64,000 nt of DNA from NCBI RefSeq assembly GCF_030505195.1, contig NZ_CP129672.1, positions 5,490,501 through 5,554,500 on the forward strand, written 5' to 3'. Origin of the DNA: Comamonas testosteroni. Lineage in GTDB: Bacteria > Pseudomonadota > Gammaproteobacteria > Burkholderiales > Burkholderiaceae_C. Below are positions 34,176 to 42,882 of the stretch, one piece after another (within the stretch, counting starts at the first letter, position 1; every line of letters starts with the position of its first letter). The position numbers were made by a program, and so were the translations under genes. The notes beneath the pieces were generated by a model. The model made no database searches and was not told where the DNA came from. It saw nothing but the letters and a program-made list of their open reading frames with translations.

Positions 34176-34804
34176 TGACCACAGCGGCGAAGGCTGGTCG
34201 TGCCGTGATTTACGACCCAATGATGCTGATCCCGCATGGAAAGCAGAAACCTGCAGTTCCGGCAATGCTCTCTCCTGCTGGGATTCAGCAGGTGACTCGG
34301 GCCTTTGAGTCCATTCTCTATGCTCGCTCGTATACAGCGATGTGGAAGAAGCATGAGTTTGTTACCAAGCGCCTGACCACTAAAGATCCATTTAGCCCGC
34401 TGCCCTCGCCCGCGCTACAGTTGTCGCGTGATGGCATGGTGCGCCGGTTTGAAGTTTTGGGGCAGTGTCTGCACAACGTCTGCATGATAGGAGCTGGTAA
34501 CGAGAACGCTATCAAGGCAGAGCAAGCCCGAATGGGGGCGGAAAAGAAAAAACTCCAGCTCCCTCCGCGGATGCAAAATATGCCGTTTGTAAACATCTTC
34601 CACGGTCCCGATGGGCATCTGCTGACTGTTTCAGGCGTAAATATTTCTCGCTGGTACGGTCTCCGTGCGGTCATTAGTCATAACTACAACAATGTTGACT
34701 ACCGCTTGTTGTGGAACCGCCTTTTCTCGAAAGAAACTGAGTCAACATTGAGGATCCTCGGGCAGCTTCTTATAAATTCGGGTGCTCCGATTCCCGAGAT
34801 TTAG
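34175..34804 (+). CDS. Cargo gene, unknown function
   Basis: 209 aa. Helical core SPAGIQQVTRAFESILYARSYTAMWKKHEFVTKRL, then DGMVRRFEVLGQCLHNVCMIG and a C-terminal NIFHGPDGHLLTVSGVNISRWYGLRAVISHNYNN. No domain is recognised. Translational coupling to the gene at 33792 suggests a two-component module (toxin-antitoxin, defence or exclusion). It is not found in the standard terminase-portal gene order, so it is an insertion. Confidence 0.5.
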   Translation: MTTAAKAGRAVIYDPMMLIPHGKQKPAVPAMLSPAGIQQVTRAFESILYARSYTAMWKKHEFVTKRLTTKDPFSPLPSPALQLSRDGMVRRFEVLGQCLHNVCMIGAGNENAIKAEQARMGAEKKKLQLPPRMQNMPFVNIFHGPDGHLLTVSGVNISRWYGLRAVISHNYNNVDYRLLWNRLFSKETESTLRILGQLLINSGAPIPEI

Positions 34805-34846
34805 AGGTTTATTTTTGTACGTCAACCGCTAAATTGTCAGCTCCAG

Positions 34847-34883
34847 ACAAGACACTTTAGTCCTCGACTTCACAAGACACTTT
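34847..34883. repeat. 12-bp direct repeat after cargo pair
   Basis: ACAAGACACTTT occurs at 34847-34858 and again at 34872-34883, 25 bp apart. Nothing else coding is seen between 34805 and 35017. It may mark an insertion edge or a regulator site. Confidence 0.5.
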
Positions 34884-34968
34884 GCCCCAAAATTCGGGCT
34901 AATTCAGGTAGGTCTAAAAAATCCGCCTGATACGAAACAACCGCCGCAGCCGCCTGAAAATCAGGCAG

Positions 34969-35003
34969 AGCCCTCGCACTCAGCAATGAGCCGGGGGCTT
35001 TTT
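34969..35003 (+). terminator. Terminator before head genes
   Basis: AGCCCTCG (34969-34976) pairs with CGGGGGCT (34992-34999), one G-T pair, followed by TTTTTC. It probably ends the cargo-pair transcript. A second small perfect hairpin GCCTGA-AAA-TCAGGC lies at 34952-34966. Confidence 0.5.
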
Positions 35004-35017
35004 CTTGGAAGATCCAG

Positions 35018-35767
35018 ATGCTCAACATCTCGCACACGGGCCAGTCTCTCGCAGACATGGCAAACCAGGTGCGAGGGGTGCCTGCGCGCCTGATTCCCTA
35101 TGCCACGGCTACGGCGTTGACGCGCTGTGCCAAGCAGGCGCAGACCCAGGATCTGCCCCAGGCCATGCGCAAGGCCTTCGACAACCCGACCAGCTACACG
35201 CTGAATGCGCTGCGCATAGAGCCGGCCAGCAAGAACAAGCTCAGTGCCCGCGTCCTGGTCAAGACCAAGGCCATGACCAGGGGCAACGCGCAGGAAAGCT
35301 ATCTGCTGCCCGAGGTCGAAGGCGGTCAGCGTGGTGCCAAGGGGATGGAGAACGCGCTGCGCTATGCCGGCGTGCTGACGGCAGGGCAGTTTGTGGTGCC
35401 TGGCGCCGCAGCTAGGCTGGACGCCAACGGCAACGTCAAGGGCGCAGACATTCGCACCATTCTCAAGGCGCTGAAGAACCTCAAGGCTGTCAGCGCCACG
35501 CGCAGCCGCAGCGGCAAGCGTCTCGCCAAGGGCCGACAGCTGGCAAACGACCTGTATGTGGGCAAGCCACAGGGCGGCAGTCGCCCGGACGGCATCTGGC
35601 GGCGCGAAGGCAAACGGCTGCGCCCCTTGTTTGTGTTCACTAATGCTGCGCCGACTTACCGGCCGCGCCTGGACTTCTCTGGCGTAGTGCAGGGCGTGGC
35701 GCGCAAGCAGTTTCCGGCTGAGTTTGCCAAGGCTGTCGCCTCCATGAAATCGAAAGGACGCTGGTAA
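35018..35767 (+). CDS. Putative minor structural protein (tail Z-like)
   Basis: 249 aa. RGVPARLIPYATATALTRCAKQAQTQDLPQAMRKAFDNPTSYTLNALRI recalls minor tail protein Z and HK97-gp10-like proteins; the C-terminal half is basic and beta-rich (LFVFTNAAPTYRPRLDF). The TAATG overlap with the gpW-like gene ties it to the head-tail module. The position upstream of portal is not lambda's, so the name is tentative. Confidence 0.5.
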   Translation: MLNISHTGQSLADMANQVRGVPARLIPYATATALTRCAKQAQTQDLPQAMRKAFDNPTSYTLNALRIEPASKNKLSARVLVKTKAMTRGNAQESYLLPEVEGGQRGAKGMENALRYAGVLTAGQFVVPGAAARLDANGNVKGADIRTILKALKNLKAVSATRSRSGKRLAKGRQLANDLYVGKPQGGSRPDGIWRREGKRLRPLFVFTNAAPTYRPRLDFSGVVQGVARKQFPAEFAKAVASMKSKGRW

Positions 35768-36006
35768 TGAGCACCGCAGAACTTCAGTCCTGGCAGGACC
35801 GCCTCGCCAGCTACCTGGCTGCCGAAAAGCGCATTCTTGACTCGCAGGAATACCAGGTAGGCCAGGGCCTGACGGCCAGGCGAAACCGCCGTGCCGAGCT
35901 GGAGCAGGTGCAGAACGGCATTCGTGAGTGCCAGCAAAAGATCGGCCTGCTGCAGGCGGCCATGGCGCCACGCGGGCGCCGCATCATCAATCTTCGACCC
36001 CGATAA
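35767..36006 (+). CDS. Head-tail joining protein, gpW-like
   Basis: 79 aa, all helical: LQSWQDRLASYLAAEKRIL, then RRNRRAELEQVQNGIRECQQKIGLL, the usual gpW-type pattern just before a lambda-family portal. It would close the packaged head. It starts on the stop of the previous gene and ends two bases before the portal ATG. Confidence 0.7.
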   Translation: MSTAELQSWQDRLASYLAAEKRILDSQEYQVGQGLTARRNRRAELEQVQNGIRECQQKIGLLQAAMAPRGRRIINLRPR

Positions 36007-36008
36007 GC

Positions 36009-37613
36009 ATGCAGCTCAATATTGTTGACAGGGCGATCGCCTTTTTCGATCCGGCCCGGGGGGCAGCTCGCGCCAGGCAGCGGGTGCAGATAGCGGCCGC
36101 CGACCAGCTGCTGCAGCACCCGGGCCTGAGCGCCATGGGGCCGGCCGACAGCTCCGAGGCCGTCAACCGCTCCAGCCGCTGGTGGAATCCGTCCCCGCGT
36201 GATGCGCGTGCCGACAGCATGGCGCGGCTGCCCCTGCAGCGCGGTGCTTCCCGCGAACTGGCGCGAACCTCGCCCATTGCCACTGGGGCGATCAACACCA
36301 ATCTGGACCGCGTGGTCGGCACCGGGCTGGCCCTGGTTGCGGCGCCTGCCATGAAGGTGCTGGGCTGGAGCGATGAGCGCGCCCAGGCCTGGAAGACTAA
36401 GGTGCAGCAGGAGTTCAGTCTGTGGGCCGATAGTACTGACTGCGATCTGGAAAGTACGCTGACCTTTTATCAGCTGCAACAGCTGGTTCTGCGCAGCACG
36501 CTGGAGTCGGGCGACTGCTTCAGTAATCTGCCCGATGCCGCGCGCACCCGCATGCAGCCCTATGCCTTACGCATTCAGGTGCTGGAGGCCGATCGCATCG
36601 GCAACCCGCTGGGCAAGATGGACACGGCCACCATCGCCGGTGGTGTAAAGCTCGATGCCGCCGGCGCTCCGGTTTCGTATTTCATCTACGACCAGCATCC
36701 CGGTTCGGCCCAGGCCGTGGGCGCACGCGCTTTCCGTGGTGAATGGGTGGATCGCATCGGCAACCGCTCCGGCCGCCGCCGCGTATTGCACCACTTTCGC
36801 AAGCAGCGCCCCGGTGCCGTGCGCGGGGTGCCTTATCTGGCCCCGGTGATTGATTGCATCAAGCAGATCTCCCGCTACACAGAGGCCGAAATCATGGCGG
36901 CGGTGATCACCTCTTACCTGACGGTGTTCATCGAGACGCCAGATGGCACGCCATCCGGCGTGTTTCAGGGAGAGACCAGGCAGGAAGAAGAGTCTGGCGA
37001 GATCGCCCTGGGCATGGGCAGCGTGGTGGGGCTGGCTCCCGGCGAAAAGGCCAGCCTGGTCAATCCTGGTCGGCCCAATCCCAATTTCGAGCCTTTTATC
37101 CTGGCAGTCATCAAGCAGATCGGCATGGGCCTGGGCCTGCCTTATGAGTTGCTGCTCAAGCAGTTCAATGCCAGCTATTCAGCCAGCAAGGCAGCACTGC
37201 TGGATGCCTGGGCCTATTTCCGGGGCGTGCGCAACTGGCTGGCCCTGTCGTTTTGCCAGCCCATCTACGAAACATGGATGACCGAAGCGGTCGCTACCGG
37301 CCGCATTGAAGCTCCGGGCTATTTCTCCGATCCGCTGATGCGCTGGGCCTATACCCGTGCGGCCTGGCCGGGCGACTCCATGGGCTCAATCAGCCCCAAA
37401 GACGAAGTGGCCGCCTATGTGGCTGCCATTGATGCGCGCCTGATGACCCGCGAGCGTGCGATGTGGGAGCTGTTCAGTGACAGCTTTGACGACACGTACT
37501 CGCAGATGAAGTCCGAGCACGACCGCCTGAAGGCCGACGGCATCTTGCCGGTGCCCAAGGCCGGCGCCCCGGCCCCACAGCAGAACAAACCTCCTGAGGA
37601 GCCTCAGACATGA
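36009..37613 (+). CDS. Portal protein, lambda family
   Basis: 534 aa from the ATG at 36009 (lambda B is 533 aa). It contains conserved motifs RSSRWWNPSPRDARADSMARLPLQRG, ARTSPIATGAINTN, and the C-terminal GLPYELLLKQFNASYSASKAALLDAW. It forms the dodecameric ring through which terminase pumps DNA. It is followed in ATGA overlap by a small membrane protein. Confidence 0.95.
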   Translation: MQLNIVDRAIAFFDPARGAARARQRVQIAAADQLLQHPGLSAMGPADSSEAVNRSSRWWNPSPRDARADSMARLPLQRGASRELARTSPIATGAINTNLDRVVGTGLALVAAPAMKVLGWSDERAQAWKTKVQQEFSLWADSTDCDLESTLTFYQLQQLVLRSTLESGDCFSNLPDAARTRMQPYALRIQVLEADRIGNPLGKMDTATIAGGVKLDAAGAPVSYFIYDQHPGSAQAVGARAFRGEWVDRIGNRSGRRRVLHHFRKQRPGAVRGVPYLAPVIDCIKQISRYTEAEIMAAVITSYLTVFIETPDGTPSGVFQGETRQEEESGEIALGMGSVVGLAPGEKASLVNPGRPNPNFEPFILAVIKQIGMGLGLPYELLLKQFNASYSASKAALLDAWAYFRGVRNWLALSFCQPIYETWMTEAVATGRIEAPGYFSDPLMRWAYTRAAWPGDSMGSISPKDEVAAYVAAIDARLMTRERAMWELFSDSFDDTYSQMKSEHDRLKADGILPVPKAGAPAPQQNKPPEEPQT

Positions 37614-37903
37614 GCGATATCGTGCCGCGCCGCCGCGTGGCGTTCGACCCGACCATCAACCTGGGTCATGTGCTGACCTTTGTGGGCTTCATGGTCGCGG
37701 GCTTCTCGGCCTACAGCACGCTGGACAAGCGCGTGACGCTGATCGAGTCGCAGTTGCTCACCAGCTCCATGCATGTGCGCGACCAGGACAGCCGGATCAA
37801 GGAAACGCTCTCCGACATCCGTACGGACGTCAAGGATCTGCAGCGCACTGTCAACTTCATGAGCCGCAGCAGCGGCACCAACCATACACAGGCGACACCA
37901 TGA
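37610..37903 (+). CDS. Small membrane protein between portal and protease
   Basis: 97 aa. One membrane helix (HVLTFVGFMVAGFSAYSTL, about 20-38) is followed by a coiled coil (DKRVTLIESQLL, RIKETLSDIRTDVKDLQRTVNFM). ATGA overlaps at both ends show it is a genuine member of the head operon. It is not a lambda gene. It could be an exclusion or accessory envelope protein. Confidence 0.65.
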   Translation: MSDIVPRRRVAFDPTINLGHVLTFVGFMVAGFSAYSTLDKRVTLIESQLLTSSMHVRDQDSRIKETLSDIRTDVKDLQRTVNFMSRSSGTNHTQATP

Positions 37904-39255
37904 ACCTGCGCGACTTGATCCAGGGTGCCTGGGCGCTTGAGCCGGCCATGCTCAACGAAATCCAGGCCATTTACGACACCCATCTACGCGGCGACAAGAT
38001 CGATGTGGCAGCGGTCGAGGCCCGGCTGGGCCGTCCCCTTGCCAATGAGCAGCAGGAATACGAGGTCAACCCCGATGGAGTGGCTGTGCTGCAGCTGTCC
38101 GGCGTGATGGCCCCCAAGGCCAATCTGTTTGCCCGCGTCTCAGGCGGCATCAGCACCCAGGTGGCCGCCCGCCAGGTTGAAAGCGCCATGGTCGACCAGC
38201 GCGTCAAGGGCATGGTCGTGGTGCTTAACTCGCCCGGAGGCAATGTGCTGGGCGTGCCCGAGCTGGCCCAGACCATTTTCGAGGCTGCAGCCAGCAAGCC
38301 CCTGGTGGTGTTCTCGGACGAACAGATCTTGAGCGCCGGGTATTGGGCCGCCAGTGCGGCCAACGGTATCTATATCAGCTCCAACGTGGTGAGCATTGGC
38401 TCCATCGGCGTGGTCATGGACCGCAGCTATGAGCCTGGAGCCAGCAAGCGCCAGGAGTCGGTGGCCGCCGGCAAATACAAGCGCATGGTGAATGCGTCAG
38501 AGCCTTTGTCCCAGGAAGCCCGCGCCGAGGTGCAGGCCGATGTGGACTATGTCTACACCTTGTTCGTGGATGACGTGGCGCGTTTTCGAGGTGCCAGCAG
38601 TGAGCAGGTGCTTCAGTACATGGCCGATGGCCGTGTCTTTCGTGGTCAGAACGCGATCAATGCAGGCCTGGTGGACGGTGTTTCCACCCTGGACGACCTG
38701 GTCGCGCGAATGGCTGCAGATCCTTCCCAGTTCGCCAAGCGCCGCAAGGCGGTGTTTGCGCTGGGCAATTCGTCCCCAGGCGCCGGTGCTGCGCCCAAAG
38801 ACCCAACCCTTAAACGTGAGGTGAAAACCATGGGTGATCCCAATGCAACCCCCATCACGCGTGCGTCCTTGGAGCAAGACCACGCGCCGCTGTTCGTGCA
38901 GATCCGCGCGGAATTTCTGAGTCTGGGCGCCACGCAGGAGCGTGAGCGAATCCAGGCGGTGCTGGCGGTGGGCGATGGCCTGCCGGGCCACACCGAACTG
39001 CTGCAGGGCCTGGCCTTCGATGGCAAGACTACGGCGGAGCAGGCCGGCATGGCCGTGCTGACTGCGGAAAAGAACGCCCGCGCAGCCGCAGTGGCCGCGC
39101 ACAGCGAAGAGGCTCCCAAGGCGCAAAAGCCCAGCGCTGCGCCGCCCGACGTCGAGAAGTCCAAGGACGAGCAGGTGGCCGAGGCCCAAGCCTATGTCAA
39201 GGAAAACGGCGGCAGCCTGGTCGCCGCCTTCAAGGCGCTGGGATACGCCCAGTAA
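37900..39255 (+). CDS. Head maturation protease (S49/ClpP-like), with C-terminal scaffold
   Basis: 451 aa, like lambda C. The Ser nucleophile is S145 in SAGYWAAS and the likely general-base Lys is in GKYKR (about 192-194); the GGNVLGV loop (about 113-119) fits the S49 family. The C-terminal 141 residues form a separate helical, Ala/Glu-rich scaffold that can be made alone from an internal start. It processes scaffold and portal during prohead maturation. Confidence 0.92.
   Translation: MNLRDLIQGAWALEPAMLNEIQAIYDTHLRGDKIDVAAVEARLGRPLANEQQEYEVNPDGVAVLQLSGVMAPKANLFARVSGGISTQVAARQVESAMVDQRVKGMVVVLNSPGGNVLGVPELAQTIFEAAASKPLVVFSDEQILSAGYWAASAANGIYISSNVVSIGSIGVVMDRSYEPGASKRQESVAAGKYKRMVNASEPLSQEARAEVQADVDYVYTLFVDDVARFRGASSEQVLQYMADGRVFRGQNAINAGLVDGVSTLDDLVARMAADPSQFAKRRKAVFALGNSSPGAGAAPKDPTLKREVKTMGDPNATPITRASLEQDHAPLFVQIRAEFLSLGATQERERIQAVLAVGDGLPGHTELLQGLAFDGKTTAEQAGMAVLTAEKNARAAAVAAHSEEAPKAQKPSAAPPDVEKSKDEQVAEAQAYVKENGGSLVAAFKALGYAQ
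38830..39255 (+). CDS. Nested scaffold protein (Nu3-like) from internal start
   Basis: 141-aa in-frame C-terminal product of the protease gene. The ATG at 38830 (MGDPNATPITRAS) is preceded by GAGGTGA at 38818-38824, a good ribosome site inside coding sequence. Lambda makes its scaffold Nu3 from C in the same way. It is highly helical and charged, as expected for scaffold. Confidence 0.6.
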   Translation: MGDPNATPITRASLEQDHAPLFVQIRAEFLSLGATQERERIQAVLAVGDGLPGHTELLQGLAFDGKTTAEQAGMAVLTAEKNARAAAVAAHSEEAPKAQKPSAAPPDVEKSKDEQVAEAQAYVKENGGSLVAAFKALGYAQ

Positions 39256-39284
39256 ACGCTCAAGCTTTCTTCAGGAGCATCAAC

Positions 39285-39641
39285 ATGCAAACAAGCATTT
39301 CTCTTCTCGCGCTCACGGTGGCGGCTGGCGGGCCTCTGGCCGTTGAGCGCTTCATCACCCAGGCCGGCATCTATCCGGCGGCAGGCGCGGCGGCCTTTGG
39401 CGTCACCCGCACCAACGCCGCAGCCAAGGGCGACCTGGTGCCGGTCGATGTGCAGGGCACGGCCATCGTCACTGCCGGTGCCGCCATTGCACTGGACGTC
39501 CCTTTGATGGTCGACGCCGAAGGCCGCGTCGTCCCGCTTGCGGCCGGCAAGGCTGGCGTAGCCAAGGCCATGAGCCCAGCCACGGCGGCAGGTGAGCGTA
39601 TCGAGGTACTGCTCACCCCAATGGCTCAACTGGTGGCCTGA
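39285..39641 (+). CDS. Capsid decoration protein (DUF2190-like)
   Basis: 118-aa, small, beta-rich and Ala/Gly/Val-rich (LALTVAAGGPLAVERFI, GVTRTNAAAKGDLVPVDVQGTAIV, GKAGVAKAMSPATAAGERIEVLL). Position between protease-scaffold and capsid matches lambda D; the sequence pattern fits DUF2190 capsid cement proteins. It stabilises the expanded head. A 29-bp gap with AGGAGCATCAAC before the ATG is seen. Confidence 0.75.
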   Translation: MQTSISLLALTVAAGGPLAVERFITQAGIYPAAGAAAFGVTRTNAAAKGDLVPVDVQGTAIVTAGAAIALDVPLMVDAEGRVVPLAAGKAGVAKAMSPATAAGERIEVLLTPMAQLVA

Positions 39642-39673
39642 GCCACTTCATTCCAAGCACACAGGAGAAATAC

Positions 39674-40618
39674 ATGTCTCAAATGACCCCCAGCGAAGCG
39701 GCCGTCATCGACCCGATTCTGACCGCCGTGGCGCGCGGCTATGGCTCGCCCAATGCCAAGATTGCCGACATCCTATTCCCGCGCGTCGACGTGAGCAGCC
39801 GCTCGGGCACCATTCTGGTGTTCCCGCCCGATGCATTCCAGCTGGTCAACTCGGCCCGCGCCCCTGGCGCAAACACCAAGCGCATCCGCCTGGGCTACGG
39901 CAAGGGCAATTACTCGCTGGTCGATCACAGCCTGGAAGGCGAAGTGCCGATCGAGACCGAGGAGGAGGCACAGACCGTCCCTGGCATCGACCTGGGCAGC
40001 CACGCCATCAACACGGTGCAGGACGTCATGGCCAACGAGCGCGAGAAGCAGGCCGCTGATCTGGCCCTCGACGTGAACAACTACGACGCCAGTCACAAGG
40101 TGGTGCTGTCCAGCACCGACTACTGGACCAACTCGGCCAGCAACCCCTTCGATGTGGTGAATGAAGGCCGTGAGGCCATTCGCAAGAGCACGGGCAAGAA
40201 GCCTGGCGTGCTGGTGCTGTCCCCGACGGCGTTGCTGGCCTTGCGCAATCACCCCAAGGTTATGGACCGCATCAGCATCACCGCTGACCGCGTCCCTGCC
40301 ACGATCGAGCAGTTGCAGCGCCTGTTCGAGATCGAGCGCATTGTCGAAGGCGAAGCCACCTATCACGACGGTGCATCGTTTCAGGATATGTGGGGGGCCG
40401 ATGCCATCCTGGCATTCACCACGCCGGCCACGATGCAGCAGCGCGGCTCGCCCAGCTTCGGCTACACCTATCAGCTCAGGGACCGCCCCAACGTGGAGCA
40501 GGCCTACTACGAGCGCAATCCCAAGACCTGGTACTACCCCGTCAACGACGCTCGCCAGCCTGTGCTGGTGGGCGCCACTGCGGGCTATCTGATCAAGAAC
40601 GCAGGGAAGGGGGCCTGA
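39674..40618 (+). CDS. Major capsid protein
   Basis: 314 aa. It starts MSQMTPSEAAVIDPILTAVARGY, with IADILFPRVDV, EREKQAADLALDVNNY, LVLSPTALLALRNHPKVMDRI and a C-terminal ADAILAFTTPATMQQRGSPSFGYTYQLRDRP, the usual layout of lambda/Mu-like HK97-fold coats. AGGAGAAATAC precedes the ATG. The gene follows the decoration protein and so forms the capsid shell. Confidence 0.9.
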   Translation: MSQMTPSEAAVIDPILTAVARGYGSPNAKIADILFPRVDVSSRSGTILVFPPDAFQLVNSARAPGANTKRIRLGYGKGNYSLVDHSLEGEVPIETEEEAQTVPGIDLGSHAINTVQDVMANEREKQAADLALDVNNYDASHKVVLSSTDYWTNSASNPFDVVNEGREAIRKSTGKKPGVLVLSPTALLALRNHPKVMDRISITADRVPATIEQLQRLFEIERIVEGEATYHDGASFQDMWGADAILAFTTPATMQQRGSPSFGYTYQLRDRPNVEQAYYERNPKTWYYPVNDARQPVLVGATAGYLIKNAGKGA

Positions 40619-40620
40619 TC

Positions 40621-41043
40621 ATGCGCAAGTACGTAACCCGCCACCAGGTGCGACATGAGGGCAAGCGCCTGCCCATTGGCTCTGTCGTCGAGTTGTCCGA
40701 GCAGGATGCCAAGGATCTGGGCGACGCTGTGGAGCCTCAGTCGCCATCCAGCGGCGAGCAACAGGCCAACGCCCAGGCTGAAGAGCGCCTTCAGACCGAG
40801 ATCCGCGCCCGCGAGCAGGCCGAGGCACGAGTCGAAGCTGCTCAATCCGCGCTGCTTGAGTTGAGAAACCAGCTCGATGCTGAAGTTCGTGCCCGTGAGG
40901 AAGCCGCGGCACGCGCTGAAGCCGATGCCAAGGCCCGCGCAGAGGCAGAAGCTCGCGCTGAAGCTGCGGAAAAGGCGCTGGCTGATTCTGCCTCTGCAGC
41001 CGATGGCAAGGGCGGCAAGGGCAAGACGCTGCCGCTGGCCTGA
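40621..41043 (+). CDS. Head-associated protein with long coiled coil
   Basis: 140 aa from the ATG at 40621. The first 35 residues (KYVTRHQVRHEGKRLPIGSVVELSEQDAKDL) match the small DUF7210-like domain; the rest is a repetitive Ala/Glu/Arg coiled coil (EERLQTEIRAREQAEARVEAAQ, ARAEADAKARAEAEARAEAAEKAL). It sits where lambda FI lies. The next gene starts on its stop. Confidence 0.65.
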   Translation: MRKYVTRHQVRHEGKRLPIGSVVELSEQDAKDLGDAVEPQSPSSGEQQANAQAEERLQTEIRAREQAEARVEAAQSALLELRNQLDAEVRAREEAAARAEADAKARAEAEARAEAAEKALADSASAADGKGGKGKTLPLA

Positions 41044-41378
41044 TGCTCGACCTCGACCACGACATGGAGGCGGTCTTCTACGGCCCGGACTTCGCGCTGC
41101 AGCTCAAGCGCGTTCGGCCTGGTGTGGACGATCTCACGTTCCGGGGCATTGTGGGCATGACAGACAGGGAGGCTCTGGATGGGCACGCGATGGCGACATC
41201 GCGCACCCTCCAGTGCCCTGGCCTGGTGGATCTGCGTGCCGACGATATCGTGCAGCTGCTGGAGGCTGTCCCCCAGCTCGGCCTGGCCGAGGGGAGCAGG
41301 TTCCGCGTGCTCGACATGCCGGAGCGCGTCAACGACGGCGCTGAGCTAATGGTGCTGCTGGGGAGTACTCGGCCATGA
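41043..41378 (+). CDS. Head-tail attachment protein, gpFII-like
   Basis: 111 aa (AVFYGPDFALQLKRVRPGVDDLTFRGIVGMTDREALDGHAM, then LRADDIVQLLEAV and a C-terminal RFRVLDMPERVNDGAELMVLLG). Short beta-barrel pattern of Phage_attach/FII proteins that join tail to head. It overlaps both neighbours. Confidence 0.75.
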   Translation: MLDLDHDMEAVFYGPDFALQLKRVRPGVDDLTFRGIVGMTDREALDGHAMATSRTLQCPGLVDLRADDIVQLLEAVPQLGLAEGSRFRVLDMPERVNDGAELMVLLGSTRP

Positions 41379-41833
41379 GCAAAGCTGCAGACAAGTGCCC
41401 CAACGGCGTGCCGTTTGAGCTGGGCCGGATCTTGATCGAGGCGCTGCGTGCCGATCCCGGCCTGGCTGGTATCACGGTCCTGGACAACCCCGAGCGTGCG
41501 AGCGCCTTGCTGGACGGTGATCGGCTTGTGTTCCTGGAAGAGCAGCGGGACGTGCCTGTGGACGATCCCGGCCAGGTGCAAAAGCGCATCTACCACTTCA
41601 GCGTGGGCGTGATTGCCCGCAATGAGAGTGCACGCTTACAAGCGCATGGCGACTACCGCCTGGTCAAGCGCATCTTGCGCAATGACTGCATGAGGCTGAT
41701 CACTGGGGCGGGTATTGCCCTGGCCGGTTCAGGCCTGCAAGAGGGCGAGGTCCGGTACCGGCTAGAGAACATCGACGTCGGTGGCTCCCTGGTGCTGGGC
41801 GCGTTTTCGATCGAGTACCGCGACCCGAGTTGA
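41375..41833 (+). CDS. Tail terminator protein, gpU-like
   Basis: 152 aa. GRILIEALRADPGLAGITVLDNPERASALL, KRIYHFSVGVIARNESARLQAHGDYRLVKRIL and YRLENIDVGGSLVLGAFSIEY follow the alpha/beta pattern of minor tail protein U, which caps the tail tube. It overlaps the attachment gene and is followed by a terminator. Confidence 0.75.
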   Translation: MSKAADKCPNGVPFELGRILIEALRADPGLAGITVLDNPERASALLDGDRLVFLEEQRDVPVDDPGQVQKRIYHFSVGVIARNESARLQAHGDYRLVKRILRNDCMRLITGAGIALAGSGLQEGEVRYRLENIDVGGSLVLGAFSIEYRDPS

Positions 41834-41856
41834 TCTCGGTTTTCTGTTGGCTATCC

Positions 41857-41887
41857 GCCCGCCCGTGCATGCACCGGCGGGCTTTTT
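41857..41887 (+). terminator. Terminator between tail terminator and tail tube genes
   Basis: GCCCGCC (41857-41863) pairs with GGCGGGC (41876-41882) and is followed by TTTTTG. It may lower readthrough or be bypassed by antitermination. Confidence 0.7.
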
Positions 41888-41904
41888 GTTGAAAGGACAC
41901 GCAA

Positions 41905-42699
41905 ATGTCTCAAACCTCTTCTACCGCACGCGCCATTCTGGGCGCTGGCCTGGTGAACCTGAATCTCTGGAACACCATCACCCAGAAATACGACGGCTTT
42001 GGTGAAGCGCTCGATGCCGACAAGTTCGAGATCAAGCCCAACTTTGAAGAGAAGACCTCCGAGTCTCGCTCGCATCTGGACTACGGCCAGGCACGCGCCT
42101 CGGTCATTCTGGCGAAGCCCACGGAACTCACGATCGAGCTGTCTGCGGGCGACACCAAGGCCCTGGCGATGCAGTTCCAGGGCATCGTGGAAAAGCTCAC
42201 CCAGCCGATGGGTGCGACTACCGCTGGCGGTGCCGAGTTGACGGTCACTGATCTCGACATCTGGCTGCCCTTTGGCAAACGCAACCTCTACGGTGGGGCC
42301 GACCTGGTCATCAAGGACGAAGCGGGTACCAAAACCTTGGAGCTGGGCAAGCACTACGAGGTGAACTACCTGCGCGGTGAGTTTCGCTTTCTGGCTGTCG
42401 AGAATGGCGTCGCAAAGGGTGACAAGGTCAATATCGAAGCCAAGTGGGGTGCGGTCGACGGCAAGAAGATCCTCGGCGGTCGTGTGACCCAGGTGCGCTG
42501 CCAGGCACGATTTGACGGCAAGAACATGGTCAATGGTGAGCATGTGGAAGCCGACGTTCACGAGTGCGTGCTGGGCTCGAATAACGGCTTCGACTTTCTG
42601 GGCAGTGACTTCAGCGCCATTACCTTGACCGGCAAGATCGTTACGCCCAAGGGCATGACCGAGGGCTACGAGATCCGCTTCCCCGGCGTTTCTGCCTGA
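41905..42699 (+). CDS. Major tail tube protein
   Basis: 264 aa. ARAILGAGLVNLNLWNTITQKYDGFGEALDADKFEIKPNFEEKTSESRSH is typical of long-tailed phage tube proteins; the rest is beta-rich, with a C-terminal GSDFSAITLTGKIVTPKGMTEGYEIRFPG. AAAGGACACGCAA lies upstream of the ATG. It forms the rigid tail tube polymerised to the length set by the tape measure. Confidence 0.85.
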   Translation: MSQTSSTARAILGAGLVNLNLWNTITQKYDGFGEALDADKFEIKPNFEEKTSESRSHLDYGQARASVILAKPTELTIELSAGDTKALAMQFQGIVEKLTQPMGATTAGGAELTVTDLDIWLPFGKRNLYGGADLVIKDEAGTKTLELGKHYEVNYLRGEFRFLAVENGVAKGDKVNIEAKWGAVDGKKILGGRVTQVRCQARFDGKNMVNGEHVEADVHECVLGSNNGFDFLGSDFSAITLTGKIVTPKGMTEGYEIRFPGVSA

Positions 42700-42882
42700 T
42701 CAGCGCTTGCGTACAGGCGTCTGTACCAGGCCCATGAGTAGCAGCACGGGCCATCCCACCACGACGGTGGCGATGGCCCCGGCCCCCAGGGCCATCATGC
42801 GCTCGGATTCCAGCAGCAGGCCCAGCAGGGCCAGCGGCAAGCCGACGCACACCAAGACTACACACCAGAGCAAACCGTTCAT
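42700..42882 (-). CDS. Possible minus-strand two-helix membrane peptide
   Basis: 60 aa with two strong hydrophobic helices (LLWCVVLVCVGLPLALLGLLL and MALGAGAIATVVVGWPVLLLMGLV) and a basic C-terminus. It fills the gap between the tube and tape-measure genes, on the opposite strand. The start ribosome site (GGAG) is close to the ATG. The gap is where other siphophages encode the tail assembly chaperone; none is seen on the plus strand. Confidence 0.45.
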   Translation of the reverse strand: MNGLLWCVVLVCVGLPLALLGLLLESERMMALGAGAIATVVVGWPVLLLMGLVQTPVRKR

